DNA of 6,757 bases from an uncultured Bacillota bacterium (GTDB lineage Bacteria > Bacillota_I > Bacilli_A > RF39 > UBA660), in the NCBI GenBank assembly GCA_946540075.1, contig CAMNHZ010000043.1:1-6757 (forward strand). Reading direction: 5' to 3'. A program made the position numbers and the translations under genes. The notes under the pieces are model-generated. The model was not told where the DNA came from. It saw only the letters and a program-made list of their open reading frames with translations, and did no database searches. Positions 1-6,473 of this stretch are shown here, piece by piece. Positions within the stretch are counted from its first letter, which is position 1; every line of letters begins with the position of its first letter.

Positions 1-24
1 TTAGTTACTTAAAAGTTTAAATAT

Positions 25-53
25 TATGTATTTAATTATTTTCATGGTAAAAT
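25..53 (+). promoter_or_regulatory. Possible weak extended -10 promoter for recD2
   Basis: A -10-like TAAAAT lies at 48-53 and is preceded by an extended-promoter TG at 45-46. The -35 position 17 bases upstream (25-30, TATGTA) matches the consensus poorly. Transcription would start near base 60 and leave a leader of only about a dozen bases before the ATG at 73. In such AT-rich DNA a match this weak can arise by chance, and recD2 could instead be read from an upstream gene outside the window. Confidence 0.3.
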
Positions 54-62
54 TAATAATGT

Positions 63-68
63 GGTGAT
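63..68 (+). promoter_or_regulatory. GGTGAT ribosome-binding site that sets the recD2 start
   Basis: GGTGAT is complementary to the 3' end of 16S rRNA (full complement AGGAGGTGATC) and sits four bases before the ATG at 73. The two in-frame GTG codons at 61 and 64 overlap this site, so they are more likely part of the ribosome-binding site than start codons. The other three starts visible on the + strand use the same hexamer with a 3-6 base spacer, which supports the choice. Confidence 0.7.
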
Positions 69-72
69 TAGC

Positions 73-2289
73 ATGAAAAAATTTATTAAAGGAACATATA
101 GAAGAAATATATTTGAATCTGATAAGGGATATGTTATCGGTATTTTTCGTGTTAGAGAAACTAATGATGAAGAGTTAGAAGATTTCGTTGATAAAACTAT
201 TACATTTACTGGATATTTTGCTGATTTAAAATTGGATGATACATATATATTTTATGGAGAAAGTGTAGAACACCCAAAATACGGATTTCAGTATCAAGTT
301 TCTGAATATGAACGAGTTAAACCAGAAGATAAAGATGGTATTATCGAATTTTTATCTAGTAATTTATTTAAAGGTGTAGGTGAAAAACTTGCTAAAAGTA
401 TTGTAGAAACTTTAGGTGATAATACTTTAGATAGAATATTAACTGAAGAAGATTGTTTGTTATTGGTACCTAAAATGACTTCTAAAAAAGCAAAGAGTAT
501 AGTTGACACACTAAGTAAATATGAAGAAAGTCACCAAACTATTGTTTATTTAAGTGAATTAGGTTTTGCAATGAAAGATGCACTTAGTATTTATAATAAA
601 TATAGGATGAATACTATTAGTAATATTGAGAATGATATATATAGAGTAATTGATGATGTTGATGAGATTACTTTTTTGAAAATTGAAGGTTTAAGAGATA
701 AACTAAATATTGAAGATAATGATGAAAGAAGAATTAAAGCCTGTATACTTTATATTATGCAAGCTTTAACATATCATAATGGTGATACTTATTTAACTTA
801 TGAGACTATTCATACTGAGGTATCTAGATATTTAAAGTATGATGTTGATGAAATAACATTTGATTCAATGTTAGAAGAATTAAAATTATTTAAAAAGATT
901 AAAATTCAAAGAGAAAAGTATTATTTATATGATATATATAAGGCGGAAAAAGAAATTGTTAATAAGATTGATACATTAGAGAAACTTCCTCATAGTAATT
1001 ATAAAAATCTTGAAAGGTATATTGAACAATTAGAAAAAATTAATGATATTAGTTATAACGATAAGCAAAGAGAAGCTATAATTAAGGCATTAACTAATAA
1101 TGTTGTAATAATAACTGGTGGTCCGGGAACAGGAAAGACTACTATTATTAAAGCTATTACAGAAATATATAAACAAGCAAATAAGTTAAGTGATAAAGAG
1201 TTAGAAGAAAGAATCGCACTTTTAGCTCCAACAGGAAGAGCAAGTAAGAGAATGACTGAAGCAACACTACTACCTGCTACTACTATTCATAGATTTTTAA
1301 AATGGAATAAAGATACTAATAAATTCGCAGTTAATAAGTATAATAAGGATAATAGTCATCTAATAATAATAGATGAAGTTAGTATGATTGATACTAATTT
1401 ATTAGGTAGTTTATTTGAAGGATTAACTGATAATATTAAGTTAGTATTAGTAGGAGATTATAACCAACTTCCAAGTGTTGGTCCAGGTCAAGTATTAAAA
1501 GATTTAATTGAAAGTGATATGGTTCTTACAATTGAGTTAGATTTATTATATCGTCAAAGAGATAATTCTTATATAAATATTTTGGCGAGCGAGATAAAAG
1601 ATGGCGAAATAAATGAATATTTTAAAGAAACTAAAGATGATTATACTTTTTTAGAGTGTGATAGTACGATGATTGTACCTAGTTTAAAGAAGATGTGTAT
1701 GCAGATAATAAAGCATGGTTATGATTATAAAAAGTTTCAGATTATGGCTCCAATGTATAGGGGAACAAATGGTATTGATAATTTAAATAAACAGTTACAA
1801 GAGGTATTTAATCCAAGGAGTATAGATAAAGAAGAGATTAAATATGGTGATGTTTATTATAGGGAAAATGATAAAGTATTACAACTTGTTAATATGCCAG
1901 ATGATAATGTATTTAATGGTGATATTGGTGTGATTGATAGGATTGTTAAGGCTAATATATCTAAATCAGGTAAGAATGAAATATATATTGATTTTGATGG
2001 AAATATAGTTAAGTATGAAACTAAAGATCTAATTAAGATAAAACATGGTTATGTAATTACGATTCATAAATCTCAAGGTAGTGAGTTTGATGTTGTTGTT
2101 ATGCCAATTACTCATGAGTATTATCGTATGCTTTATAGAAAACTTGTTTATACAGGAGTTACTAGAGCTAAAAAGAAATTGATTATAATTGGTGAAGGTG
2201 ATTCTTTTATTAGAGCTGTTATGAATAATAACGAATATGTTAGAAAGACTGATCTAAAGAATAAATTGATAGAAAAGATAACTTCTTAG
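73..2289 (+). CDS. recD2: RecD2-like ATP-dependent 5'-3' DNA helicase
   Basis: This is a cytoplasmic superfamily 1B helicase of the RecD2 (YrrC) family. The family unwinds DNA 5' to 3' and acts in replication-fork maintenance and repair without RecB or RecC. From the ATG the protein has 738 residues, near the family's usual 700-800. In order it shows a beta-rich N-terminal domain (about 1-85), helix-hairpin-helix-like segments (about 90-150, around FKGVGEKLAKSI), and the motor core. Core motifs visible are Walker A GGPGTGKTT (349-357, Lys355), motif Ia APTGRAS (385-391), Walker B IIIDEVSM (Asp434, Glu435), VGDYNQLPSVGPG (460-472), YRQ (493-495), ITIHKSQGSEFD (662-673) and YTGVTRAKKK (693-702). 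The long N-terminal extension separates it from RecBCD-type RecD. All key residues are present and the frame is intact, so it should be active. The small gene at 2375 follows on the same strand after 85 bases and is probably co-transcribed. Confidence 0.95.
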   Translation: MKKFIKGTYRRNIFESDKGYVIGIFRVRETNDEELEDFVDKTITFTGYFADLKLDDTYIFYGESVEHPKYGFQYQVSEYERVKPEDKDGIIEFLSSNLFKGVGEKLAKSIVETLGDNTLDRILTEEDCLLLVPKMTSKKAKSIVDTLSKYEESHQTIVYLSELGFAMKDALSIYNKYRMNTISNIENDIYRVIDDVDEITFLKIEGLRDKLNIEDNDERRIKACILYIMQALTYHNGDTYLTYETIHTEVSRYLKYDVDEITFDSMLEELKLFKKIKIQREKYYLYDIYKAEKEIVNKIDTLEKLPHSNYKNLERYIEQLEKINDISYNDKQREAIIKALTNNVVIITGGPGTGKTTIIKAITEIYKQANKLSDKELEERIALLAPTGRASKRMTEATLLPATTIHRFLKWNKDTNKFAVNKYNKDNSHLIIIDEVSMIDTNLLGSLFEGLTDNIKLVLVGDYNQLPSVGPGQVLKDLIESDMVLTIELDLLYRQRDNSYINILASEIKDGEINEYFKETKDDYTFLECDSTMIVPSLKKMCMQIIKHGYDYKKFQIMAPMYRGTNGIDNLNKQLQEVFNPRSIDKEEIKYGDVYYRENDKVLQLVNMPDDNVFNGDIGVIDRIVKANISKSGKNEIYIDFDGNIVKYETKDLIKIKHGYVITIHKSQGSEFDVVVMPITHEYYRMLYRKLVYTGVTRAKKKLIIIGEGDSFIRAVMNNNEYVRKTDLKNKLIEKITS

Positions 2290-2324
2290 TATAAAAATAT
2301 GGAATATTAGTTAATAATAATAGT

Positions 2325-2357
2325 GTATGTATTTATACATACTAATCATATTTTTTT
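2325..2357 (+). terminator. Possible weak terminator or attenuator behind recD2
   Basis: A perfect 7-bp stem, GTATGTA (2325-2331) with TACATAC (2336-2342), encloses a TTTA loop. A run of seven T follows at 2351-2357, but eight bases lie between stem and run and the stem has only two G-C pairs. It could lower read-through into the small downstream gene or protect the recD2 mRNA end. A strong terminator is unlikely, because no convincing new promoter precedes the next gene. Confidence 0.3.
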
Positions 2358-2374
2358 AGTAGGAAGGTGATTTT

Positions 2375-2518
2375 ATGAAGCTAAGTGTTAGAGATATGGC
2401 TATGATGGCTCTTGGAATGGGAGCTGTAGTTACATATCAGAAGTATAATAAACCAATGATGAATGAAGCTAAAAAGATGGTACATAAGGCTTCAAATACA
2501 CTAGAAGATATGATGTAA
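2375..2518 (+). CDS. Small Met-rich protein, probable single-pass membrane, YrzQ/DUF3918-like
   Basis: The open frame encodes 47 residues. It has an excellent ribosome-binding site (AGGAAGGTGAT, ending three bases before the ATG) and ends directly before an intrinsic terminator, so it is very likely a real gene. Ten of the 47 residues are methionine. Residues 8-19 (MAMMALGMGAVV) form a short hydrophobic, Gly/Ala-rich stretch. A charged, probably helical tail follows (YQKYNKPMMNEAKKMVHK). That pattern of short N-terminal membrane helix plus basic amphipathic tail resembles the very small Bacillus proteins of the YrzQ/DUF3918 type. From memory, yrzQ lies next to yrrC (recD2) in Bacillus subtilis, so position and shape agree. 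The assignment rests on this resemblance, not on an alignment, and the function of that family is unknown. It is probably co-transcribed with recD2. Confidence 0.75.
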   Translation: MKLSVRDMAMMALGMGAVVTYQKYNKPMMNEAKKMVHKASNTLEDMM

Positions 2519-2520
2519 CT

Positions 2521-2548
2521 GAAAAAAGAGTTTTAACTCTTTTTTCTT
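2521..2548 (+). terminator. Intrinsic terminator of the recD2-small gene unit
   Basis: The near-perfect inverted repeat GAAAAAAGAGTT (2521-2532) and AACTCTTTTTTC (2535-2546) gives a stem of about eleven pairs with a tight loop around 2532-2535. The 3' arm itself supplies the U-rich tract (six T at 2540-2545). It begins three bases after the stop of the small gene. Because the arms are A- and T-rich, it could also work in the opposite direction. Confidence 0.8.
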
Positions 2549-2575
2549 GCTATAAATCAGATATATTGTTATAGT
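2547..2575 (+). promoter_or_regulatory. Sigma-A-type promoter of the HAD phosphatase gene
   Basis: The -35 element TTGCTA (2547-2552) and the -10 element TATAGT (2570-2575) are separated by exactly 17 bases. An extended -10 TG stands at 2567-2568. The -35 overlaps the tail of the preceding terminator, as is common in compact genomes. Transcription would start near 2582, giving a leader of about 17 bases that holds only the ribosome-binding site. Confidence 0.55.
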
Positions 2576-2598
2576 ATTATTAGGTATGGTGATGATAT

Positions 2599-3276
2599 AT
2601 GAAATTATTAGTAACTGATTTTGATGGAACGCTATATACTGATGATTATAATAAAAATATTGAAGCATTAAATAAATTTAAACAAAAAGGAAACAAGATT
2701 GTTATCGCAACAGGAAGATATTTATCATTTTTAAAAGAAGATTTAGATAAAAGAGTTGATTATGATTATTTAATATGTACTGATGGATCAATTATTTATG
2801 ATAATAATGATAATGTTATTTATAAAGAATTACTAGATAAAGAAAGTTGTGAGTATGTTATAAATCAATTAAGAAAATTAGAAGAGGTTAATAACATTTA
2901 TTGCTTAAATGGTGATAAGTTGCTTGATTATGATGAATATGATAATACTAATGCTATAATTGCTAGTTTTGAAGATAGAAAGGTAGTAGAAGAATACTTT
3001 GAAAACATCTTAAAAGAAGTACCATCTTTGCACGGATATATAAGTACAAAATGGATTAATATAACAAGTAAAAAAGTTTCTAAGAAAACCGCTATTGATA
3101 TAATTACTAGTAGATTGAAACTATCTAAAAATGATGTTATTGTTTTTGGAGATAATATTAATGATATCGATATGATTAATTATTATGATGGATATATTGT
3201 AATAAAAGAACATGATATATTAGATGTACATAATAATAAGATAAATAGTATTTATGAAATAATTGATAAATTATAG
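2599..3276 (+). CDS. Cof-type HAD-superfamily phosphatase, compact cap
   Basis: This is a cytoplasmic haloacid dehalogenase-superfamily hydrolase of the Cof/class IIB type. Members are mostly Mg2+-dependent phosphatases acting on sugar phosphates, FMN or pyridoxal phosphate. All four motifs are present: DFDGT (Asp7 nucleophile, Asp9 acid/base), IATGR (36-40, Thr38), the VSKKTA lysine (Lys162), and FGDNINDIDM (183-192, Asp185 and Asp189 for metal). LICTDGSIIYD at 58-68 matches the family's usual 'NG' segment. The cap domain lies between motifs II and III. At 225 residues the protein is shorter than the usual 260-290, and the cap accounts for the difference. The ATG at 2599 has GGTGAT five bases upstream. 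The gene has its own promoter and terminator, so its neighbours say nothing about its substrate. The family call is secure; the substrate cannot be read from the sequence. Confidence 0.9.
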   Translation: MKLLVTDFDGTLYTDDYNKNIEALNKFKQKGNKIVIATGRYLSFLKEDLDKRVDYDYLICTDGSIIYDNNDNVIYKELLDKESCEYVINQLRKLEEVNNIYCLNGDKLLDYDEYDNTNAIIASFEDRKVVEEYFENILKEVPSLHGYISTKWINITSKKVSKKTAIDIITSRLKLSKNDVIVFGDNINDIDMINYYDGYIVIKEHDILDVHNNKINSIYEIIDKL

Positions 3277-3285
3277 GTATAATTA

Positions 3286-3326
3286 TATGCTTTATGCATA
3301 ATATAATAGTGTACTGTTATTAGTAC
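3286..3326 (+). other. Two small hairpins in the HAD 3' untranslated region
   Basis: Between the HAD stop and its terminator, TATGC/GCATA (3286-3290 with 3296-3300) and GTACT/AGTAC (3311-3315 with 3322-3326) can form short hairpins. The second abuts the terminator stem directly. They may stabilise the mRNA end or be chance AT-rich structure. No open reading frame of note lies here. Confidence 0.3.
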
Positions 3327-3362
3327 AAAGAGAACACATAGGATTATGGTTCTCTTTTTTTT
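3327..3362 (+). terminator. Intrinsic terminator of the HAD gene
   Basis: A 9-bp stem pairs AAAGAGAAC (3327-3335) with GTTCTCTTT (3349-3357). It can extend by CAT/ATG (3337-3339 with 3346-3348) past a bulged A, closing on the loop AGGATT. A run of eight T (3355-3362) begins in the 3' arm. This is a classic Rho-independent terminator. Confidence 0.9.
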
Positions 3363-3404
3363 GTAAAAAAATGTAAATGTAGTAAAAAATAATGTTTTAT
3401 TAAA

Positions 3405-3433
3405 TAGACAATTGATTTTATACTTGTTATACT
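3405..3433 (+). promoter_or_regulatory. Extended -10 promoter of the glucosaminidase gene
   Basis: The -35 element TAGACA (3405-3410, five of six to TTGACA) and the -10 element TATACT (3428-3433) have a 17-base spacer and an extended TG at 3425-3426. Transcription would start near 3440, giving a leader of about 50 bases. An overlapping TATAAT at 3433-3438 could pair with TTGATT at 3412-3417, but that spacer is only 15 bases. The -10 lies inside the left arm of the inverted repeat at 3427-3467. Confidence 0.6.
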
Positions 3434-3467
3434 ATAATTGATAGAATATATATAAATGATAGTATAA
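3427..3467. repeat. 9-bp inverted repeat over the -10 and early leader
   Basis: TTATACTAT (3427-3435) and ATAGTATAA (3459-3467) are perfect reverse complements, 23 bases apart. The left arm covers the -10 of the glucosaminidase promoter and the right arm lies about 20 bases downstream of the expected start. As DNA it could be a split operator. As RNA the left arm is mostly upstream of the start, so a leader hairpin is unlikely. In DNA this AT-rich chance remains possible. Confidence 0.35.
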
Positions 3468-3488
3468 AAGGGAGAAGGTGATGCTTGT

Positions 3489-6428
3489 ATGAAAAAAAGA
3501 AATAATTTGTTAATAATAACATTATTTAGTTGTTTATTATTTATTTTAAGTACAACAAAAGTACAAGCAATATCTTATAAGTTGGTTAATTTTAATACCA
3601 AAGGTAATGCTAATACAAATTATATAGAAGATGAAACTGGTAAAAGTGGATATATTAATGGTAGTGTAGCAGCTGATGGTATTTATTTAGGTGAAAAAGA
3701 TGGAAAGGTTAAGTTTAAGATATCTGGTGTTGTAGGTTGGGTAAATAGTGGTGATGTTAAATTAGTTGATATGAGTACTAGTGCTAGTTATGATAAGTAT
3801 AAAACATCATCATATAAAGTAGTAGATGGTAATATAAGGCATTATATTTCAGGAAATGTATATAGTTCAAAGTTTTCATCAATGGCTATTGGACCTAATA
3901 ATATTGGATTAAGTAATAATAAATTCTATTTAAGTTATGATGGGCATTATTTTTATCAAGAAAGTTTACAAGGGTATAAAGATATGACTGATGATTATGT
4001 AAATAATGTACATACTCATGCAGTAAACAAAGATAATCCATATTATAGTTATTATGTTTATTTATCACATCGTAGTAAAACAAATTATACTGCTAAAGAT
4101 TTAGCAAATTATTTTAAAACGTTAGGTTATACAGCTAAACCAACATCAACAGCTAATTTAACTAGTAATCAATCTCAATTATATGGAGAAGAAAATAATT
4201 TTATTAATGCTCAAAATACATATGGAGTTAATGCTCTTATGATGTTAGGAGTAGCAATTAATGAAAGTGGTTGGGGTAGAAGTAATATCTCAATAAATAA
4301 GAATAATTTATTTGGACATAGTGCTTACGATGTAAATCCTGGTACTAGTGCAAATAAGTATTCTTCAGTTGCTCAATCAATAATATATCATGCTAAGGGA
4401 TTTATATCTGAAGGGTATATGGATCCTAAAGATTATTCAGGAAGATATAATGGTGGACATTTAGGAACAAAAACAAGTGGTGTTAATATAAAGTATGCAT
4501 CTGACCCATATTGGGGTGAGAAAGCAGCTTCTAATTATTATTCCTTTGATAAGATGTATGGACTTCAAGATTATGGAACAAAGACATTAGGTATAAAGAC
4601 AGGACATGCAAATTATAATATTTATAAAGAACCTAATACTAATTCAACAGCTTTATATAAAACAGGAACTAATAATGATTATTCAGTAATAATATTAGAT
4701 GAAGTTAATGGTCAAAGTATAAATGGTAATACTAAATGGTATAAGATTCAAGCAGATCCTACGATTACTTCTAATCGTAATGGATTAGTACAAGATAATG
4801 GTAATTATAATTTTGATAATAATTATGCTTATATTCATTCATCTAATATTAATCTTCTTCTTAAGAATGGACAAGTAGTAGTTGATAAGAATTTTGAAAT
4901 AAACTTTAATGCTAATGGTGGTAAGTTTGATGACAATTCTACTAATAAGAAGGTAGTTGTTAGTCAAGGAACTACTCCTTCAGTTACTAATCCAACAAGA
5001 GAAGGTTATACATTTAATGGTTGGGATAAGAATGTAACTTCTGCTACTGCTAATACTACATATAATGCTGTATGGACTAAGAATAAATATAATGTAACAG
5101 TTGAAGCTAATGGTGGAGTATTCAGTGATAATACTGCTCTTAAAGTAATAAGTGTTGAATATGGTAATACTCCAAATATAGAAACACCAACAAGAGAAGG
5201 TTATAAATTTACAGGATGGGATAAGAATATTACTCCAGTAACAACAAACATTACATATAAAGCTAAATGGGAACAAGTTAAAACATATGAAATTAAGTTT
5301 GATGCAGATGGAGGAGTATTCAGTAATAACAAAGAGACAGTTACTATTACTGTTAATGAAGACGATATTCCAAATGTAGAAATGCCAACAAAAGATAATC
5401 ATGTATTTACTGGATGGACTCCAACTCTACAAAAAGCTAGTGAAAACACTACTTATAAAGCAATCTGGAGAGAAGGTACTATTGAAGATTATCGTACTTT
5501 AAAAAATGGAAATTTCTATCTTGATTATTTAAAAGAAATAGATGGAAAATTAATGATAAAAGGATATCAAACTATTGTAGGAATAGATAATAATCTATCC
5601 ACTGATATAAAATATATGATAGCTTATGAAAATCTAGATAATAATAAGATTACTTATCAAATGATAGATCGTGTTAAGAATCGTAATGATATTACAAAGA
5701 ATGCATATAGTCCTGATGGTAGGGATTATACTTATTCATGGTATGAAGGTAATATAGATACAAGTATATTAAAGAATGGAAATTATAGAATGTATTTATA
5801 TGCTTATAATGATAAGTATTATTCTAAATTTGTAATTAATAATAAGTTATATAAAACACAAGCAACAAGCTTTAAAGATAAGAATAAAGGTATTGTTATA
5901 AATAATAATTATAGTAATAGAAAAAGTTTTATAGAACTAAAAGTAAGAAATAAGTTACTAGCTAATAAATCAGGATCATATATATATAATCAAAACGATA
6001 AGTATATTAATTTTAAATTTAACAATAATAAGTTATATTTAAAAGGATGTAGTTATTCATATGGAATGAACCTAAGTCCATCAAGTAATGTATCAAGAAG
6101 CATTATCTTTGAAAATAAAGATACTTATGAAACGTATACTAAGAACTTAGGAAGTATTACTAATGGTAATTATAAAGTCGCACTTCCAGTTCCTGATAAC
6201 TTAGATAAGACTAGAGCTTGGTATGAAGCAACAATTGATTTATCTGATATTCCTAAAGGTGAGTATGTTATTTATATAACTACAACTTCAAATATAACTG
6301 ATATATTTGAGATGACTGAAAGATTAAGTAGGTCTCTATCAGATGTCAAAGCAACAATAAATAATAAAGAATACTCATTTATAATTAATTATAATCGTGG
6401 TAGTCGTATCGAAATGATTGTAAAATAA
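3489..6428 (+). CDS. Secreted multidomain GH73 N-acetylglucosaminidase (autolysin-like)
   Basis: This is a secreted peptidoglycan hydrolase predicted to cut glycan strands at N-acetylglucosamine. Residues 1-27 are a Sec signal peptide: basic MKKR, a hydrophobic core, and a cut after VQA. An SH3-like region follows (about 32-95), then a segment with FYLSYDGHYFYQ (146-157) like the one preceding the catalytic part of LytD-type autolysins. The GH73 domain spans about 230-355: YGVNALMMLGVAINESGWGRS (245-265) with probable catalytic Glu259, then NLFGHSAYD (273-281). A second SH3-like region (about 368-458), three InlB/Flg_new B-repeats (468-661) and two copies of an unrecognised domain (672-979) complete it. 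There is no LPXTG motif or C-terminal membrane helix, so wall retention should be non-covalent. After the signal peptide only one cysteine remains (Cys854). The ATG has GGTGAT six bases upstream, behind GGGAGA. The gene has its own promoter and a hairpin terminator. The enzyme call is strong; a role in autolysis, cell separation or adhesion is inference. Confidence 0.9.
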   Translation: MKKRNNLLIITLFSCLLFILSTTKVQAISYKLVNFNTKGNANTNYIEDETGKSGYINGSVAADGIYLGEKDGKVKFKISGVVGWVNSGDVKLVDMSTSASYDKYKTSSYKVVDGNIRHYISGNVYSSKFSSMAIGPNNIGLSNNKFYLSYDGHYFYQESLQGYKDMTDDYVNNVHTHAVNKDNPYYSYYVYLSHRSKTNYTAKDLANYFKTLGYTAKPTSTANLTSNQSQLYGEENNFINAQNTYGVNALMMLGVAINESGWGRSNISINKNNLFGHSAYDVNPGTSANKYSSVAQSIIYHAKGFISEGYMDPKDYSGRYNGGHLGTKTSGVNIKYASDPYWGEKAASNYYSFDKMYGLQDYGTKTLGIKTGHANYNIYKEPNTNSTALYKTGTNNDYSVIILDEVNGQSINGNTKWYKIQADPTITSNRNGLVQDNGNYNFDNNYAYIHSSNINLLLKNGQVVVDKNFEINFNANGGKFDDNSTNKKVVVSQGTTPSVTNPTREGYTFNGWDKNVTSATANTTYNAVWTKNKYNVTVEANGGVFSDNTALKVISVEYGNTPNIETPTREGYKFTGWDKNITPVTTNITYKAKWEQVKTYEIKFDADGGVFSNNKETVTITVNEDDIPNVEMPTKDNHVFTGWTPTLQKASENTTYKAIWREGTIEDYRTLKNGNFYLDYLKEIDGKLMIKGYQTIVGIDNNLSTDIKYMIAYENLDNNKITYQMIDRVKNRNDITKNAYSPDGRDYTYSWYEGNIDTSILKNGNYRMYLYAYNDKYYSKFVINNKLYKTQATSFKDKNKGIVINNNYSNRKSFIELKVRNKLLANKSGSYIYNQNDKYINFKFNNNKLYLKGCSYSYGMNLSPSSNVSRSIIFENKDTYETYTKNLGSITNGNYKVALPVPDNLDKTRAWYEATIDLSDIPKGEYVIYITTTSNITDIFEMTERLSRSLSDVKATINNKEYSFIINYNRGSRIEMIVK
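4890..5471 (+). repeat. Three tandem InlB B-repeat / Flg_new modules
   Basis: Three in-frame copies of about 65 codons encode residues 468-532, 533-597 and 598-661. Each has an xAxGGxF segment near its start, a central PTREGYxFxGWDKN motif (PTKDNHVFTGW in copy three) and a closing TTYxAxW. Copies one and two keep CCAACAAGAGAAGGTTATA at 4992 and 5187, exactly 195 bases apart. Copies two and three share GG(T/A)GGAGTATTCAGT at 5112 and 5310. Copy three is the most diverged. Such beta-grasp-like repeats act as spacers or adhesion modules in Listeria internalins and many gut Firmicutes surface proteins. Confidence 0.9.
5502..6425 (+). repeat. Tandem pair of an unrecognised ~150-residue C-terminal domain
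   Basis: The C-terminal third holds two diverged copies, about residues 672-822 and 833-979. Landmarks align almost without gaps: KLMIKGY and KLYLKGC; IAYENLD and IIFENKD; SWYEGNIDTSILKNGNYRMYL and AWYEATIDLSDIPKGEYVIYI; INNKLY and INNKEY; and the closing FIELKV and RIEMIV. The KG-to-Trp distance is 60 residues in copy one and 59 in copy two. Trp to the final IE is 65 and 64. I do not recognise the domain. The alternating hydrophobic pattern and the 'ID-S-(I/L)-x-(N/K)G-x-Y-x-x-Y' segment suggest a beta-sandwich, possibly for wall or glycan binding. Confidence 0.75.
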
Positions 6429-6431
6429 TAA

Positions 6432-6466
6432 AAAACCTAATTGAGTTTAATACTTAATTAGGTTTT
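6432..6466. terminator. Bidirectional terminator behind the glucosaminidase gene
   Basis: AAAACCTAATT (6432-6442) pairs with AATTAGGTTTT (6456-6466). A G-U, an A-U and a G-C pair extend the stem inward to about 14 pairs, with a 7-base loop. On the + strand the T-run is short (four T, then ATTA). On the - strand the flank reads as a longer T-rich tract, so it can serve as a second stop for the opposing gene. Confidence 0.8.
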
Positions 6467-6473
6467 ATTATGC

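Noticed and set aside
61..72. GTG at 61 (or 64) as the recD2 start, adding four residues
   Set aside because: These codons overlap the GGTGAT ribosome-binding site of the ATG at 73, and no separate site precedes them.
294..509. Minus-strand 71-codon frame
   Set aside because: It lies wholly inside recD2, shows no recognisable motif and is explained as a shadow of the intact + strand gene.
2290..2374. A separate promoter for the small gene behind recD2
   Set aside because: No -35/-10 pair with acceptable spacing is visible here; co-transcription with recD2 is simpler.
3412..3438. Alternative promoter TTGATT / TATAAT for the glucosaminidase gene
   Set aside because: The spacer is only 15 bases; TAGACA with TATACT has a 17-base spacer and an extended TG.
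3522..3533. Lipobox around Cys15 of the glucosaminidase
   Set aside because: LFSC has phenylalanine where a small residue is expected, the hydrophobic core continues past the cysteine, and a good VQA signal peptidase I site follows at residues 25-27.
3895..4083. Minus-strand 62-codon frame
   Set aside because: It lies inside the glucosaminidase gene and has low-complexity Tyr/Asn/His composition typical of antisense AT-rich coding DNA.
4980..5402. Minus-strand 140-codon frame rich in Ile, Ser and Cys
   Set aside because: It is antisense to the B-repeats; its length and internal repetition simply mirror the repeated + strand codons.
4890..5471. CRISPR-like or mobile repeat array
   Set aside because: The repeats are 195-198 bases long, in frame and diverged as protein repeats; there are no short identical repeats with unique spacers and no transposase.
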